Shown: positions 1 to 6,805 of the stretch, one piece after another | Numbering within the stretch: the first letter of the stretch is position 1 | Layout of the letters: each line of letters opens with the position of its first letter | DNA from: a virus | IMG/VR virus record: IMGVR_UViG_3300021091_000415 | Location: 1-24,200 of that record | Reading direction: 5' to 3' (one strand) | Length of the DNA: 24,200 nucleotides | Notes under the pieces: generated by a model | Databases searched by the model: none | Seen by the model: only the letters and a program-made list of their open reading frames with translations | What the model was told of the DNA's origin: nothing | Position numbers and translations under genes: made by a program

Positions 1-189
1 AGTTCTGAAGTAAAATCATTAGCAATTTTTGTTTTATTTGACGATTACCTAATGAATTTTTGCGAATCAGATAACAACGGGGGGTATTATGTTGCAGAAC
101 GAGAGCAAACAGACTTTATTGATTTTGTAAGGTTTAAGATGTGTATTGATGATTATTCTGGTGTTACTGTTGATGAGGTATTAAAGTGA
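1..189 (+). CDS. hypothetical protein, 5' end outside window
   Basis: The frame is open from the first base to the TGA at 187-189, so the gene begins left of the window and only its last 62 residues are visible. The visible part is mildly acidic, with no signal peptide, membrane segment or domain I recognise. Its stop overlaps the GTG start of the next gene in a GTGA junction, which suggests translational coupling and supports the frame. Confidence 0.6.
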   Translation, partial: SSEVKSLAIFVLFDDYLMNFCESDNNGGYYVAEREQTDFIDFVRFKMCIDDYSGVTVDEVLK

Positions 190-374
190 GTAGATTTACA
201 AAAAATCCTGACGAAATAATTTTAGAGAATGTAAAACTTTTTCACTATGAAGTTATGGAGGAGGGACGTGCCGTATGGTTGGGAATCTATCTCAACAATG
301 GGCAAATCTTTCATCTAAACATTGGTGGTGATGACATCTATGTGAATTATAGTGATGAGACTTGTGATAAATAA
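186..374 (+). CDS. small hypothetical protein (GTG start)
   Basis: A 62-residue protein that starts with GTG overlapping the upstream stop by 4 bases. No better ATG exists upstream. The sequence looks like a small soluble beta-rich protein, with alternating hydrophobic and charged stretches and a Gly-Gly-Asp-Asp turn near residue 48. I do not recognise the family. It is the last small gene before the LamG tail-fibre-like block. Confidence 0.55.
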   Translation: MSRFTKNPDEIILENVKLFHYEVMEEGRAVWLGIYLNNGQIFHLNIGGDDIYVNYSDETCDK

Positions 375-398
375 AGACACGAAGAAGTATTAGAATAA

Positions 399-1907
399 AT
401 GTCTTTAGGGCACTCCCCACGCATAGTCACAAATGGAATGGTGTTGTGTTTAGATGCAGCAAATCCAAAGAACTTCAATCTTACTGAGGTTGAAGTTCTT
501 GTGGTTGCTGGTGGTGGTGGAGCAGGACACTGGCAGTCTGCTGGTGGTGGTGCTGGTGGTTTAATTTATAATAGAAACTTTGCTGTTACTCCTGGTTCTG
601 CTATTACTGTAACTGTTGGTGGTGGAGGAGCAAATGCAGGAAGTAGTGGTGGTGCTCAAGGTTCTAATGGGGGTAATTCTGTATTTGGTTCTTTAACTGC
701 TATAGGTGGAGGTGGTGGAGGGGGAATCAATGCTCTAACAGGAAAAAATGGAGGATCTGGAGGAGGAGGTGGTGGCGGATATGCAGGTGGTTCTGGTGGA
801 ACAGGAACATCTGGGCAAGGATTTGCTGGTGGAAATGGAACTTCAACTTCCGGTGCCGGTGGTGGAGGTTCTGGTTCTATTGGTTCTAATGGTGGAACTA
901 ATTTAGGTGGTAATGGTGGGTCTGGATTAGGATTTGATATTTCTGGTACTTTTACTTACTATGCTGGTGGTGGTGGTGGGGGAACTGTATCTGCTGGAAC
1001 TGCCGGAACTGGTGGATTGGGTGGTGGTGGAAATGGTTCAACAAGTACCGGGTCAAATGGAACCACTAATACTGGTGGAGGTGGTGGTGGAGGAGGAGAA
1101 GGTCCTGCTGGAGGCAACGGTGGTTCAGGAATCGTAATAGTAAGATATCCAGGACCACAAAAAGCAATCGGAGGAACCGTAACTTCTGTTGCTGGACATA
1201 CAATTCATACCTTTACGACTGTTGGTTCTACGACCTTTACTCCATTAGTTGCTACCAATAACTCTGCAATTTTAGGACTTTCTGATTTCTCTGGTAATAA
1301 TAATTCTGGTGTGACTTATAATTCACCAACTTACCTTAGCACAAATAATGGAAGTATAAGTTTTGATGGAACTAATGATTACTTGCAAGCAAATGTAAAT
1401 ACAACTTCTCTTGATGGAGACCCAAGTTTAACTGTAGATATGTTTGTAAGAAGAAGGACTGGAACGAATATTGGACCTTCTGCTGGTTTTTGGGGAATTG
1501 GTGGTAGTGGACAGGGAAACTCAATTCAGGGATGGACACCAACAACAAATTTAATACATTTGGATGTTTATGATTCAACCAGATTAGCAACTTCTCAATA
1601 TTACCCAGAAGGTCAATTTGTTCATATTGTTTGGACTAAAAGTGGAGCAGGAACAGAAACTACAAATGTTAAGTGTTACATAAATGGAGTTGAAGCATCA
1701 TTGACCAAAAATAGAAATGCTACACGAACAAATCAACTTAATACGAGCACTAATGGTGTTGGTATTTGTCTTGGTAGAATAGTTGCGGATGAAGCAAACT
1801 ATCATGCTCCAGTTGATATTGGTTCATTTAAAATCTACAACAGAGCACTCACAGCAGCAGAAGTCCAACAAAACTTTCAGGCACTCAGAGGTCGTTTTGG
1901 AATCTAA
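399..1907 (+). CDS. LamG-domain tail-fibre-like protein with Gly-rich insertion
   Basis: A 502-residue protein. Residues 8-24 are the conserved first strand of a LamG/concanavalin A-like domain (NGMVLCLDAANPK). This is interrupted by about 250 residues of Gly-rich sequence: an entry motif VEVLVVAGGGG near 31-41, an exit motif GSGIVIVRYP, then a GHTIHTF segment. The LamG domain resumes with SDFSGN and SISFDGTNDY and ends in the shared tail IYNRALTAAEVQQNF...RGRFGI. In T4-like cyanophages such proteins are candidate tail-fibre or adhesin parts that bind surface glycans. The role here is inferred from domains and from two related genes downstream. SD-like AAGAAG lies 10-15 bases before the ATG. 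Exact virion location is unknown. Confidence 0.85.
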   Translation: MSLGHSPRIVTNGMVLCLDAANPKNFNLTEVEVLVVAGGGGAGHWQSAGGGAGGLIYNRNFAVTPGSAITVTVGGGGANAGSSGGAQGSNGGNSVFGSLTAIGGGGGGGINALTGKNGGSGGGGGGGYAGGSGGTGTSGQGFAGGNGTSTSGAGGGGSGSIGSNGGTNLGGNGGSGLGFDISGTFTYYAGGGGGGTVSAGTAGTGGLGGGGNGSTSTGSNGTTNTGGGGGGGGEGPAGGNGGSGIVIVRYPGPQKAIGGTVTSVAGHTIHTFTTVGSTTFTPLVATNNSAILGLSDFSGNNNSGVTYNSPTYLSTNNGSISFDGTNDYLQANVNTTSLDGDPSLTVDMFVRRRTGTNIGPSAGFWGIGGSGQGNSIQGWTPTTNLIHLDVYDSTRLATSQYYPEGQFVHIVWTKSGAGTETTNVKCYINGVEASLTKNRNATRTNQLNTSTNGVGICLGRIVADEANYHAPVDIGSFKIYNRALTAAEVQQNFQALRGRFGI

Positions 1908-1910
1908 ATA
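1904..1910 (+). promoter_or_regulatory. late-promoter-like CTAAATA at stop codon
   Basis: The stop codon of the first LamG gene is part of CTAAATAA, a degenerate form of the T4 late -10 (TATAAATA). It lies 25 bases before the ATG at 1936. An equivalent sequence sits at the end of the next gene. The match is short, so the call is tentative. Confidence 0.35.
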
Positions 1911-1935
1911 AGAAACAAAGAGAAACTGAAAGAGA

Positions 1936-2619
1936 ATGGGAGTAGCATACAATCCGGCAATAGTATCAAATGGTTTGGTCTTATGTCTTGATGCAGCAAA
2001 CACAAAGAGTTATCCGGGTTCTGGAACCACTTGGACTGATTTGAGTGGGCAGGGTAATACTGGAACTCTTGTGAATATGGATGGTACTAATCTTAATAGT
2101 GCTAATGGAGGAAGTTTAACTTTTGATGGAAGTAATGAATATGTAAGTTGTGGAAACCCAAGTTCTTTAAATTTTGGAACAGGTAATTTCACATTATCAT
2201 TCATTACATATAGAACTGGAACTGGTTTTCAAGGTGGTTCATATGTTGGTAAAGGAAATGGAACTTCCATAGGATTTGATTTTAGGGATTATGCGTTTTT
2301 TCTTTATGGAACATCTGGTTTAATAGCATCTAGTAGTTTTTCTGCAACTTTAGATGTATGGGAACATCATACATTTGTTTATGATAGTTCTTCCTCTGTT
2401 AAAATATACAAAAATGGTGCTTTATCTTCTACTCTTTCTATTTCAAATGTTTCTTCCATTAATACTACAGATCCTTTTAGAATTGGATTATCTGTAGCAG
2501 GTGGTCCAACCAGATATTTTATTGGAAGAATTCCTTCAGTTCAAGTATACAACAGAGCACTCACAGCATCAGAAGTTCAACAAAACTTCAATGCAACAAG
2601 AGGTCGTTACGGCATCTAA
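1936..2619 (+). CDS. LamG-domain tail-fibre-like protein
   Basis: A 227-residue protein made almost entirely of one LamG-like domain. It has NGLVLCLDAANTKSYPGSG at 12-30, TWTDLSGQGNTG, LTFDGSNEYV, then a C-terminal VYNRALTASEVQQNF and RGRYGI. It is a stripped version of the preceding protein without the Gly-rich insertion. Long identical DNA stretches shared with the gene at 2975 (2010-2048 against 3049-3087) point to recent duplication or gene conversion. The expected role is a virion surface or fibre component that binds carbohydrate. SD-like AAAGAGAA precedes the ATG. Confidence 0.82.
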   Translation: MGVAYNPAIVSNGLVLCLDAANTKSYPGSGTTWTDLSGQGNTGTLVNMDGTNLNSANGGSLTFDGSNEYVSCGNPSSLNFGTGNFTLSFITYRTGTGFQGGSYVGKGNGTSIGFDFRDYAFFLYGTSGLIASSSFSATLDVWEHHTFVYDSSSSVKIYKNGALSSTLSISNVSSINTTDPFRIGLSVAGGPTRYFIGRIPSVQVYNRALTASEVQQNFNATRGRYGI

Positions 2620-2622
2620 ATA
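2616..2622 (+). promoter_or_regulatory. late-promoter-like CTAAATA at stop codon
   Basis: Same arrangement as at 1904: the TAA stop is embedded in CTAAATAC, 18 bases before the ATG at 2641. A conserved Gly-Ile-stop gene end followed by ATA produces this motif in both places. It may be a weak T4-type late promoter. Confidence 0.35.
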
Positions 2623-2640
2623 CTCATAAAACTCAGAACA

Positions 2641-2973
2641 ATGTACGAAAACAGAAACTACCTGATATTTGCAGTCACAGAAATTGATAAGATTGATTTC
2701 TCACAAGTCTGCGAAACTTCTCCAGAAACTCTAAGACGTAGCACAGACGGTCTTCGGTCATTTATTAAGTGGGATCAAGGTGTTTATGACCCAACCCCTT
2801 ATCAGATTACAAATGTAGAAACGAATGAAATAGAAACAATTATTCCACAACCACCAACACCTCCAAGTTTTATTGCAGACCTTGAAACTGCTGAGGGTCC
2901 TTATAGTCACTCTGAGATTTTAGAGATACTTTCAGGACCAGAATGGACAGCACCAATGGAAGAGAGATTATAA
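2641..2973 (+). CDS. hypothetical protein between LamG genes
   Basis: A 110-residue acidic protein, with a Pro-rich stretch (PQPPTPPSF) near residues 70-78 that separates an N-terminal half from a short C-terminal half ending in PEWTAPMEERL. No catalytic motif or membrane segment is visible. It sits between two tail-fibre-like genes with only one base between its stop and the next ATG, so it is probably co-expressed with them. It may be a fibre accessory or assembly protein; that is inference from position only. Confidence 0.65.
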   Translation: MYENRNYLIFAVTEIDKIDFSQVCETSPETLRRSTDGLRSFIKWDQGVYDPTPYQITNVETNEIETIIPQPPTPPSFIADLETAEGPYSHSEILEILSGPEWTAPMEERL

Positions 2974-2974
2974 A

Positions 2975-3703
2975 ATGGGAGTCTTTGCTGGTCCAGATGT
3001 AAGAGAAGATGGACTCGTATTAGCACTTGATGCTGGGAACACAAAGTCTTATCCGGGTTCTGGAACCACTTGGACTGATTTGAGTGGTAGAGGAAATACT
3101 GGAACCTTAACGAATGGACCGACTTATAGTAGTGCGAATGGTGGGTCTATTGTTTTTGATGGGACTGATGATTTTTCAACTTCTGGAGCACTATCAGGTT
3201 CATTTACCTCATTCACTGTGATTATTTGGTTCTATCCAACATCAGTGACTAGTCATGAAAATCCAATAGATTGTAATTATTCTTATAATGGAACAACTGG
3301 TAATATTGGACCAAGATTAGAAATGAATAGTGCTGGAACACTTGATTGGTTATATTCAAATATAACTAATAGTAATAGTTCATATTATAATCATCCTGTT
3401 GTTTCAAGTGGATTAGCAGCAAACATCTGGCACTGTGCTGCGATTACTTATAATGGTGGAACAAATACATCAACCACTTATTACAATGGAAATGCAACTG
3501 GTTTATCAAGAACAACTATTGGATCTCCTACAGGATTTGTTGGTGTAATGAATAATGTAACAATTGGAAAGGGTTTTCATTTAGGTGGAGCAGAAAGAAT
3601 ATTTACAGGTAGAGTTTCAAACACCACAATATACAACAGAGCACTCACAGCATCAGAAATCCGACAAAACTTCAATGCACTCCGTTCAAGATTCGGTATC
3701 TGA
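2975..3703 (+). CDS. LamG-domain tail-fibre-like protein
   Basis: A 242-residue, single LamG-like domain protein and third member of the local family. It has DGLVLALDAGNTKSYPGSG at 12-30, TWTDLSGRGNTG, IVFDGTDDF, and the shared tail IYNRALTASEIRQNF ending in RSRFGI. In this copy Cys of LCLDAAN is replaced by Ala (LALDAGN). The middle is Ser/Thr/Asn-rich, as expected for an exposed beta-sandwich. Its stop TGA merges into the first promoter cassette of the window, so the LamG block probably ends transcriptionally here. Confidence 0.82.
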   Translation: MGVFAGPDVREDGLVLALDAGNTKSYPGSGTTWTDLSGRGNTGTLTNGPTYSSANGGSIVFDGTDDFSTSGALSGSFTSFTVIIWFYPTSVTSHENPIDCNYSYNGTTGNIGPRLEMNSAGTLDWLYSNITNSNSSYYNHPVVSSGLAANIWHCAAITYNGGTNTSTTYYNGNATGLSRTTIGSPTGFVGVMNNVTIGKGFHLGGAERIFTGRVSNTTIYNRALTASEIRQNFNALRSRFGI

Positions 3704-3759
3704 CCACTTCTCAAACCGGCACAAGACTGCACACAGTCTCACAGCATCTGTGCTATAAT
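3701..3759 (+). promoter_or_regulatory. promoter cassette (dyad plus -10), copy A
   Basis: TGACCA-N10-CGGCAC at 3701-3722 is the most divergent copy of the repeated dyad, but TATAAT at 3754-3759 lies exactly 31 bases after it, as in other copies. Two small hairpins fill the spacer (AGACT/AGTCT at 3724-3739 and CACAG/CTGTG at 3740-3752). ATG follows 23 bases after the -10 with no Shine-Dalgarno. It probably drives the small-gene operon beginning at 3783. Confidence 0.65.
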
Positions 3760-3782
3760 ACTTTCAGCATCACAAGACTCTT

Positions 3783-3998
3783 ATGAAACAATGGATTGAA
3801 GATTCTTTATGGTCTTGGAGAAATTGTATTGATTTTCGTCTTGACTATAACGACATTATTGATTACAAAGCATTCTGGGAAGAATTGAACCTAGGTTACA
3901 ATCAAATGAGAGATGAATACCTAATGGCACAACCAAACTTTGACCCTTATAATCTCTCAGGTAGAGACCCATACTATTCAGAGGTATTCAAAATATGA
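3783..3998 (+). CDS. small hypothetical protein
   Basis: A 71-residue Trp/Tyr/Asp-rich protein and first gene after a promoter cassette. The N-terminus is aromatic (MKQWIEDSLWSW). The leader lacks a Shine-Dalgarno. Its stop overlaps the next ATG by 4 bases. Function unknown. Confidence 0.65.
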   Translation: MKQWIEDSLWSWRNCIDFRLDYNDIIDYKAFWEELNLGYNQMRDEYLMAQPNFDPYNLSGRDPYYSEVFKI

Positions 3999-4201
3999 AC
4001 TTTCTATTGTCTTTATGGTACAGATACAAAGAATGGAGATACGAACGTAAATGTATTAAACATCTGGGTATGAAACCTCAAAAGATGTATGTGACCAAAG
4101 AACAGTATGATGCTCTTATGGAAGCAATCAACAAACCACCAGACCCTGAGAAAGTAAAAAGACTTAGGGAAATTATGAACAAAAAAGCACCATGGGAATG
4201 A
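3995..4201 (+). CDS. small basic hypothetical protein
   Basis: A 68-residue Lys/Arg-rich protein that starts at the ATGA junction with the preceding gene. A short hydrophobic N-terminus (MNFLLSLWYRYKEW) is followed by basic residues and a C-terminal helix-like stretch. It could be membrane-peripheral or nucleic-acid-binding, but no family is recognised. Confidence 0.6.
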   Translation: MNFLLSLWYRYKEWRYERKCIKHLGMKPQKMYVTKEQYDALMEAINKPPDPEKVKRLREIMNKKAPWE

Positions 4202-4208
4202 ATAAATA
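4201..4208 (+). promoter_or_regulatory. T4-type late promoter AATAAATA
   Basis: AATAAATA overlaps the upstream stop and lies 13 bases before the ATG at 4222, so a late transcript would start with a leader only a few bases long. It fits the NATAAATA consensus of T4-like late promoters and supports the choice of 4222 as the start of the downstream gene. Confidence 0.5.
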
Positions 4209-4221
4209 CTTTCAAAAAGTC

Positions 4222-4416
4222 ATGATTACCTTTAAGCAATTTTTAGAAGAAGCAAAGAAGAAGAAAGTTAAACCTCTGAGATCTAAAAAAGAAGTCATGA
4301 AAGCACTAAATGCCCAAGGTGGTATTGGTGGAAAGGCAGTAGAAAAGTATGACCGCCAAAACCCAGATCGTGGAGTGCGAACTTATAATCTCAATGACCC
4401 ATTGAATGACCGATAA
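4222..4416 (+). CDS. small basic protein with capsid-targeting-like N-terminus
   Basis: A 64-residue, very Lys-rich protein. The N-terminus MITFKQFLEEA strongly resembles the capsid-targeting sequence of T4 internal proteins (MKTYQEFIAEA), which is cut by the gp21 prohead protease after an (L/I)-x-E site. Here L-E-E followed by Ala would serve. I prefer ATG 4222 over in-frame ATGs at 4192 and 4198 because this motif then sits at the very N-terminus and a late promoter lies just upstream. It may therefore be a DNA-associated protein packaged inside the head; that is inference by analogy. The longer form of 74 residues remains possible. Confidence 0.6.
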   Translation: MITFKQFLEEAKKKKVKPLRSKKEVMKALNAQGGIGGKAVEKYDRQNPDRGVRTYNLNDPLNDR

Positions 4417-4582
4417 ATCTAAAATCTTCTACAACATTTGGTGTTGTTCTTATCAACGCAGAAGTTTGTATAAGGGAACACTAAGAGAACACAGAGAGCA
4501 CGAAACTGTGCGTATGTGTTTAGATATGAAAGATGTAAAATTCTACACATTTGATACAGAAAAACCAAAACATTTAAAATAA
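4406..4582 (+). CDS. small basic hypothetical protein
   Basis: A 58-residue reading frame beginning with ATGACCGATAAA, overlapping the upstream stop by 11 bases and ending one base into the next ATG. It is Arg/Lys/His-rich, with two adjacent Cys (WCCSYQRR) near residues 13-14. The tight junctions on both sides support it despite its small size. Function unknown. Confidence 0.6.
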   Translation: MTDKSKIFYNIWCCSYQRRSLYKGTLREHREHETVRMCLDMKDVKFYTFDTEKPKHLK

Positions 4583-4743
4583 TGAACTTCACACCTGAAC
4601 AATACAAACTCATTTACAATTCTGTGCGTCGTTATCAGATTGAAAAGACCATTCTGAATAGTGATGAGTACTACCAGTGCAATGAGATACTTGACGGACT
4701 CTTTGATTCCGTGTATACTCAAAAGGCAGAGCAACCAACCTAA
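4582..4743 (+). CDS. small hypothetical cyanophage-type protein
   Basis: A 53-residue protein starting MNFTPEQYKLIY, with its ATG sharing a base with the upstream TAA. It is predicted mostly helical and acidic. The N-terminus matches a recurrent small cyanophage protein type I recall, but no function is known. Confidence 0.6.
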   Translation: MNFTPEQYKLIYNSVRRYQIEKTILNSDEYYQCNEILDGLFDSVYTQKAEQPT

Positions 4744-4748
4744 ACATT

Positions 4749-4961
4749 ATGGGACGACCAAAGAAAACTGAACAGGTTACTCAAAATAGAGAAGAAGAAT
4801 TCCCATTTGATCAATTTCCCTGGAAACTTGTTCATAAGGATGGGAAGGATGGAAAAGAAGTTCGTAAGTGCTATTTTCAATCTGAAGCACACCGACAAAA
4901 ACATATTGATCGATATAACCTTAAAAAGAAAGAAATTCAACTCTCATATAAGTATGACTGA
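4749..4961 (+). CDS. small charged hypothetical protein (GRPKK N-terminus)
   Basis: A 70-residue protein, highly charged. It begins MGRPKKTEQ; a Gly-Arg-Pro core beside basic residues is reminiscent of an AT-hook, but one short motif is weak evidence. The middle (FPFDQFPWKLVHKDGK) is aromatic. It overlaps the next gene by 8 bases. Function unknown. Confidence 0.6.
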   Translation: MGRPKKTEQVTQNREEEFPFDQFPWKLVHKDGKDGKEVRKCYFQSEAHRQKHIDRYNLKKKEIQLSYKYD

Positions 4962-5085
4962 ACGCACATTTGTAGATAAGAACGGTAACTCTTGGTCTTG
5001 GCAGGAAACACCAGAAACCATTGAGGCACTTAAACAACTTCATGAAACTGTAAAGGAAGTAAATGACCGAAAAGAAACTAATTGA
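4954..5085 (+). CDS. small hypothetical protein
   Basis: A 43-residue protein from ATG 4954 (MTERTFVDKNGNSW), overlapping the previous stop by 8 bases and the next start by 23. The longer upstream extension in this frame only shadows the preceding gene, so the short form is chosen. It is predicted to be one acidic helix after a beta turn. Function unknown. Confidence 0.5.
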   Translation: MTERTFVDKNGNSWSWQETPETIEALKQLHETVKEVNDRKETN

Positions 5086-5284
5086 CGACTGCTTTTACAT
5101 CGAACAAAAAAAGTATGGACTCTGGGACTCAACCGATCTTGAAGGTAAAGGACTGGTCACATCTCTCACTGAAGACCAATGTATCAGTGCTACAAGATTT
5201 TTTCTTCAGATTAGGCAAGAAGAAAAAAATGGTAAAAAATTTGAAGGGTTTAAATATTCAGGAGAAGTTGCTGGTAAATTATAA
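5063..5284 (+). CDS. small hypothetical protein
   Basis: A 73-residue protein (MTEKKLIDDCFYIEQKKYG). It overlaps the previous gene by 23 bases. Its TAA stop lies inside the late promoter TATAAATA at 5280-5287, which begins the endonuclease 1 upstream module. Function unknown. Confidence 0.6.
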   Translation: MTEKKLIDDCFYIEQKKYGLWDSTDLEGKGLVTSLTEDQCISATRFFLQIRQEEKNGKKFEGFKYSGEVAGKL

Positions 5285-5287
5285 ATA
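5280..5287 (+). promoter_or_regulatory. T4-type late promoter TATAAATA
   Basis: A perfect late -10 that includes the stop codon of the upstream gene. Its expected start point lies near GTGCCT at 5291, a hexamer also found at the same place in the module of endonuclease 2 (CTAAATA at 12374, then GTGCCT). Confidence 0.6.
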
Positions 5288-5325
5288 ACAGTGCCTTAAT
5301 TGGTTCGCATCTTTAGGGTAGATTA

Positions 5326-5348
5326 GGGGCAGAAATGCTCCTTTTCTT
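5326..5348 (+). terminator. rho-independent terminator with GAAA loop
   Basis: GGGGCA-GAAA-TGCTCC (6 bp with one G-U pair) is followed by TTTTCTT. The GNRA tetraloop and U-rich tail make a compact intrinsic terminator. The nearly identical element is at 12421-12443. Confidence 0.7.
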
Positions 5349-5349
5349 G

Positions 5350-5357
5350 TATAAATA
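5350..5357 (+). promoter_or_regulatory. internal T4-type late promoter TATAAATA
   Basis: A perfect TATAAATA inside the loop of the inverted repeat. The expected start point falls at the beginning of the right arm, so a late transcript from here would lack the left arm and leave the ribosome site of the endonuclease gene free. Confidence 0.7.
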
Positions 5358-5384
5358 CTATTGCGAACCAATTTAAGAGTAGAA

Positions 5385-6248
5385 ATGGTAAACCCTAACA
5401 GGTTTTATACCTATGCGTATTTGCGTAAAGATAAGACACCCTATTACATAGGTAAAGGTAGTGGCAATAGAATTTATAGAAAAGAGGGTAGACCTTGTAA
5501 TAAACCAAAAGATAAATCAAGAGTAATATTTCTTAAACAAAATCTGACGGAGGAAGAAGCATTTAAGCACGAGAAGTATATGATTACTGTCTTTGGTAGA
5601 AAAGATTTGGGCACTGGTATTCTTCACAATAGAACTGATGGTGGTGAAGGAAGTAGTGGTGCTATAAGATCTTTAGAAATAAGAAATAAAATAAGTAAAA
5701 AATTAAAGGGTAAGATAGTGACAGAAGAAACTAGAAGAAAATTAAGTGAAAAATCAAAAGGTAAAAAGTTAAGTGAAAAGGCAAAAGAAAAAATAAGTAA
5801 ATTCCATAAAGGTAAAAAAATGACCAAAGAAACAAAGGAAAAAATGAGTTTATCGCAAAAAGGTAGAATAGTTAGTGAGGAAACTAGAGAAAAAATTAGT
5901 CAAGCAAACAAGGGTCGTTATGGGCATTTTACTGGGAAAAAATTTTCTAAAGAGCATAGAGATAAAATCTCAAAATCATTAACTGGAAAGAGATTGCCTA
6001 AAGAAACAAAAGAAAAAATAAGTAAATCTAAAAAAGGTATTACACCATGGAATAAAGGACTTATATTGGAGTCAAATTATGTTTATGAATATAAAAATCC
6101 AATTGGATACTCCATATCTACAAAAAATTTAAGTAATTTATGTAATCAAAATAACTTAAATGTAACTTGTATGCGAAGATTGATTACTGGAAAACAAAAA
6201 CAACATAAAGGATGGATTTTTGTGAAATTGAGTATAGTTGAAAAATGA
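5385..6248 (+). CDS. GIY-YIG homing endonuclease with NUMOD3 repeats and NUMOD1 domain
   Basis: A 287-residue protein. The GIY-YIG nuclease core is at about 7-90: FYTYAYL, PYYIGKG (19-25), Arg29, probable catalytic Glu63 in AFKHEKYMI, and LHNRTDGGEG (80-89). Residues about 95-215 hold about seven NUMOD3-type repeats of the form (S/T)xExxxKISxxxKGK. The C-terminus (about 230-280, YEYKNPIGYSISTKNLS...HKGWIF) is NUMOD1-like and DNA-binding. Such enzymes cut DNA lacking the gene and spread it by homing. ATG 5385 is chosen with AAGAG upstream; the frame also opens with TTG at 5361, but that lies inside the inverted repeat. Its stop overlaps the next start (ATGA), so the insertion is stitched into the operon. 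Confidence 0.92.
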   Translation: MVNPNRFYTYAYLRKDKTPYYIGKGSGNRIYRKEGRPCNKPKDKSRVIFLKQNLTEEEAFKHEKYMITVFGRKDLGTGILHNRTDGGEGSSGAIRSLEIRNKISKKLKGKIVTEETRRKLSEKSKGKKLSEKAKEKISKFHKGKKMTKETKEKMSLSQKGRIVSEETREKISQANKGRYGHFTGKKFSKEHRDKISKSLTGKRLPKETKEKISKSKKGITPWNKGLILESNYVYEYKNPIGYSISTKNLSNLCNQNNLNVTCMRRLITGKQKQHKGWIFVKLSIVEK

Positions 6249-6424
6249 TTGACTTTCGAAAAAATATGGGGTATTATGATCCAAGATATCCAGCACTTGA
6301 CCCAACTACACCACATTATGAATTTAACACTTATATTGAGTGTTGTGAAAGTCTTGGAGTCACTCCATCTCTACAACGCTTTATGGCATATCAAAGGTAT
6401 CTGAAATCGGTTGGAATCGTATGA
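6245..6424 (+). CDS. small hypothetical protein
   Basis: A 59-residue protein (MIDFRKNMGYYDPRYP) starting in an ATGA overlap with the endonuclease stop and ending in an ATGA overlap with the next gene. It is Tyr/Pro-rich at the N-terminus, with CC near residue 34. Function unknown. Confidence 0.6.
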   Translation: MIDFRKNMGYYDPRYPALDPTTPHYEFNTYIECCESLGVTPSLQRFMAYQRYLKSVGIV

Positions 6425-6624
6425 ATTTGTTTAGCAAATGGTTTTTTGAAGAAGATGTGCCAATGGATGATGTCTATAAGAGACTTTATGAGTTGGAAGC
6501 AAAAGTTCAAAGACTAGAAGAAGAAAACATTGAAACCTCAAATACTCTGTATGGAATTATGAATTCTATTGAGGCGGTTGATCGTCGTATAGATATCATT
6601 GCAGAGCGTTGTGGAATTAACTAA
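6421..6624 (+). CDS. small coiled-coil protein
   Basis: A 67-residue protein with a hydrophobic N-terminus (MNLFSKWFF), then a heptad-like helix over residues about 18-60 (YKRLYELEAKVQRLEEE). It is probably an oligomerising coiled coil. Function unknown; co-operonic by 4-base overlap. Confidence 0.62.
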   Translation: MNLFSKWFFEEDVPMDDVYKRLYELEAKVQRLEEENIETSNTLYGIMNSIEAVDRRIDIIAERCGIN

Positions 6625-6625
6625 G

Positions 6626-6805
6626 ATGTATGAATTAGATTCTTTTGAAAGAGCACTAGCACATTTTGGCACAAGAGTAGAAATTATCATTGCCCTTGAG
6701 ATGGGAGATAAAATAGATGCGGACACTGCTTACAAGAATATTAAAATGGAACTCAAGGAACTTAAAAAACTCCGAAAGTCCAATAAAAAAGATAAGAACT
6801 TGTAG
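6626..6805 (+). CDS. small hypothetical protein
   Basis: A 59-residue protein from ATG 6626, one base after the preceding TAA. It has a predicted helical N-terminus (MYELDSFERALAHFG) and a Lys-rich C-terminus. The earlier in-frame start at 6599 would overlap the upstream gene and is less likely. Confidence 0.58.
   Translation: MYELDSFERALAHFGTRVEIIIALEMGDKIDADTAYKNIKMELKELKKLRKSNKKDKNL

Larger units (their letters stand above)
5298..5373 (+). repeat. inverted repeat of the endonuclease 1 upstream module
   Basis: AATTGGTTCGCA at 5298-5309 is perfectly complementary to TGCGAACCAATT at 5362-5373 (12 bp). The right arm ends just before the AAGAG Shine-Dalgarno. The loop holds a terminator and an internal late promoter. 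A sister module at 12392-12468 has the same layout but different arm sequences. Confidence 0.85.

Noticed and set aside
934-1137. Frame inside the Gly-rich region of the first LamG protein
   Set aside because: Val/Leu/Glu-rich product is a +1 shadow of GGT/GGA repeats.
5361-5384. TTG start for endonuclease 1
   Set aside because: Lies inside the right arm of the inverted repeat; ATG 5385 has AAGAG at suitable distance and gives the canonical N-terminus.
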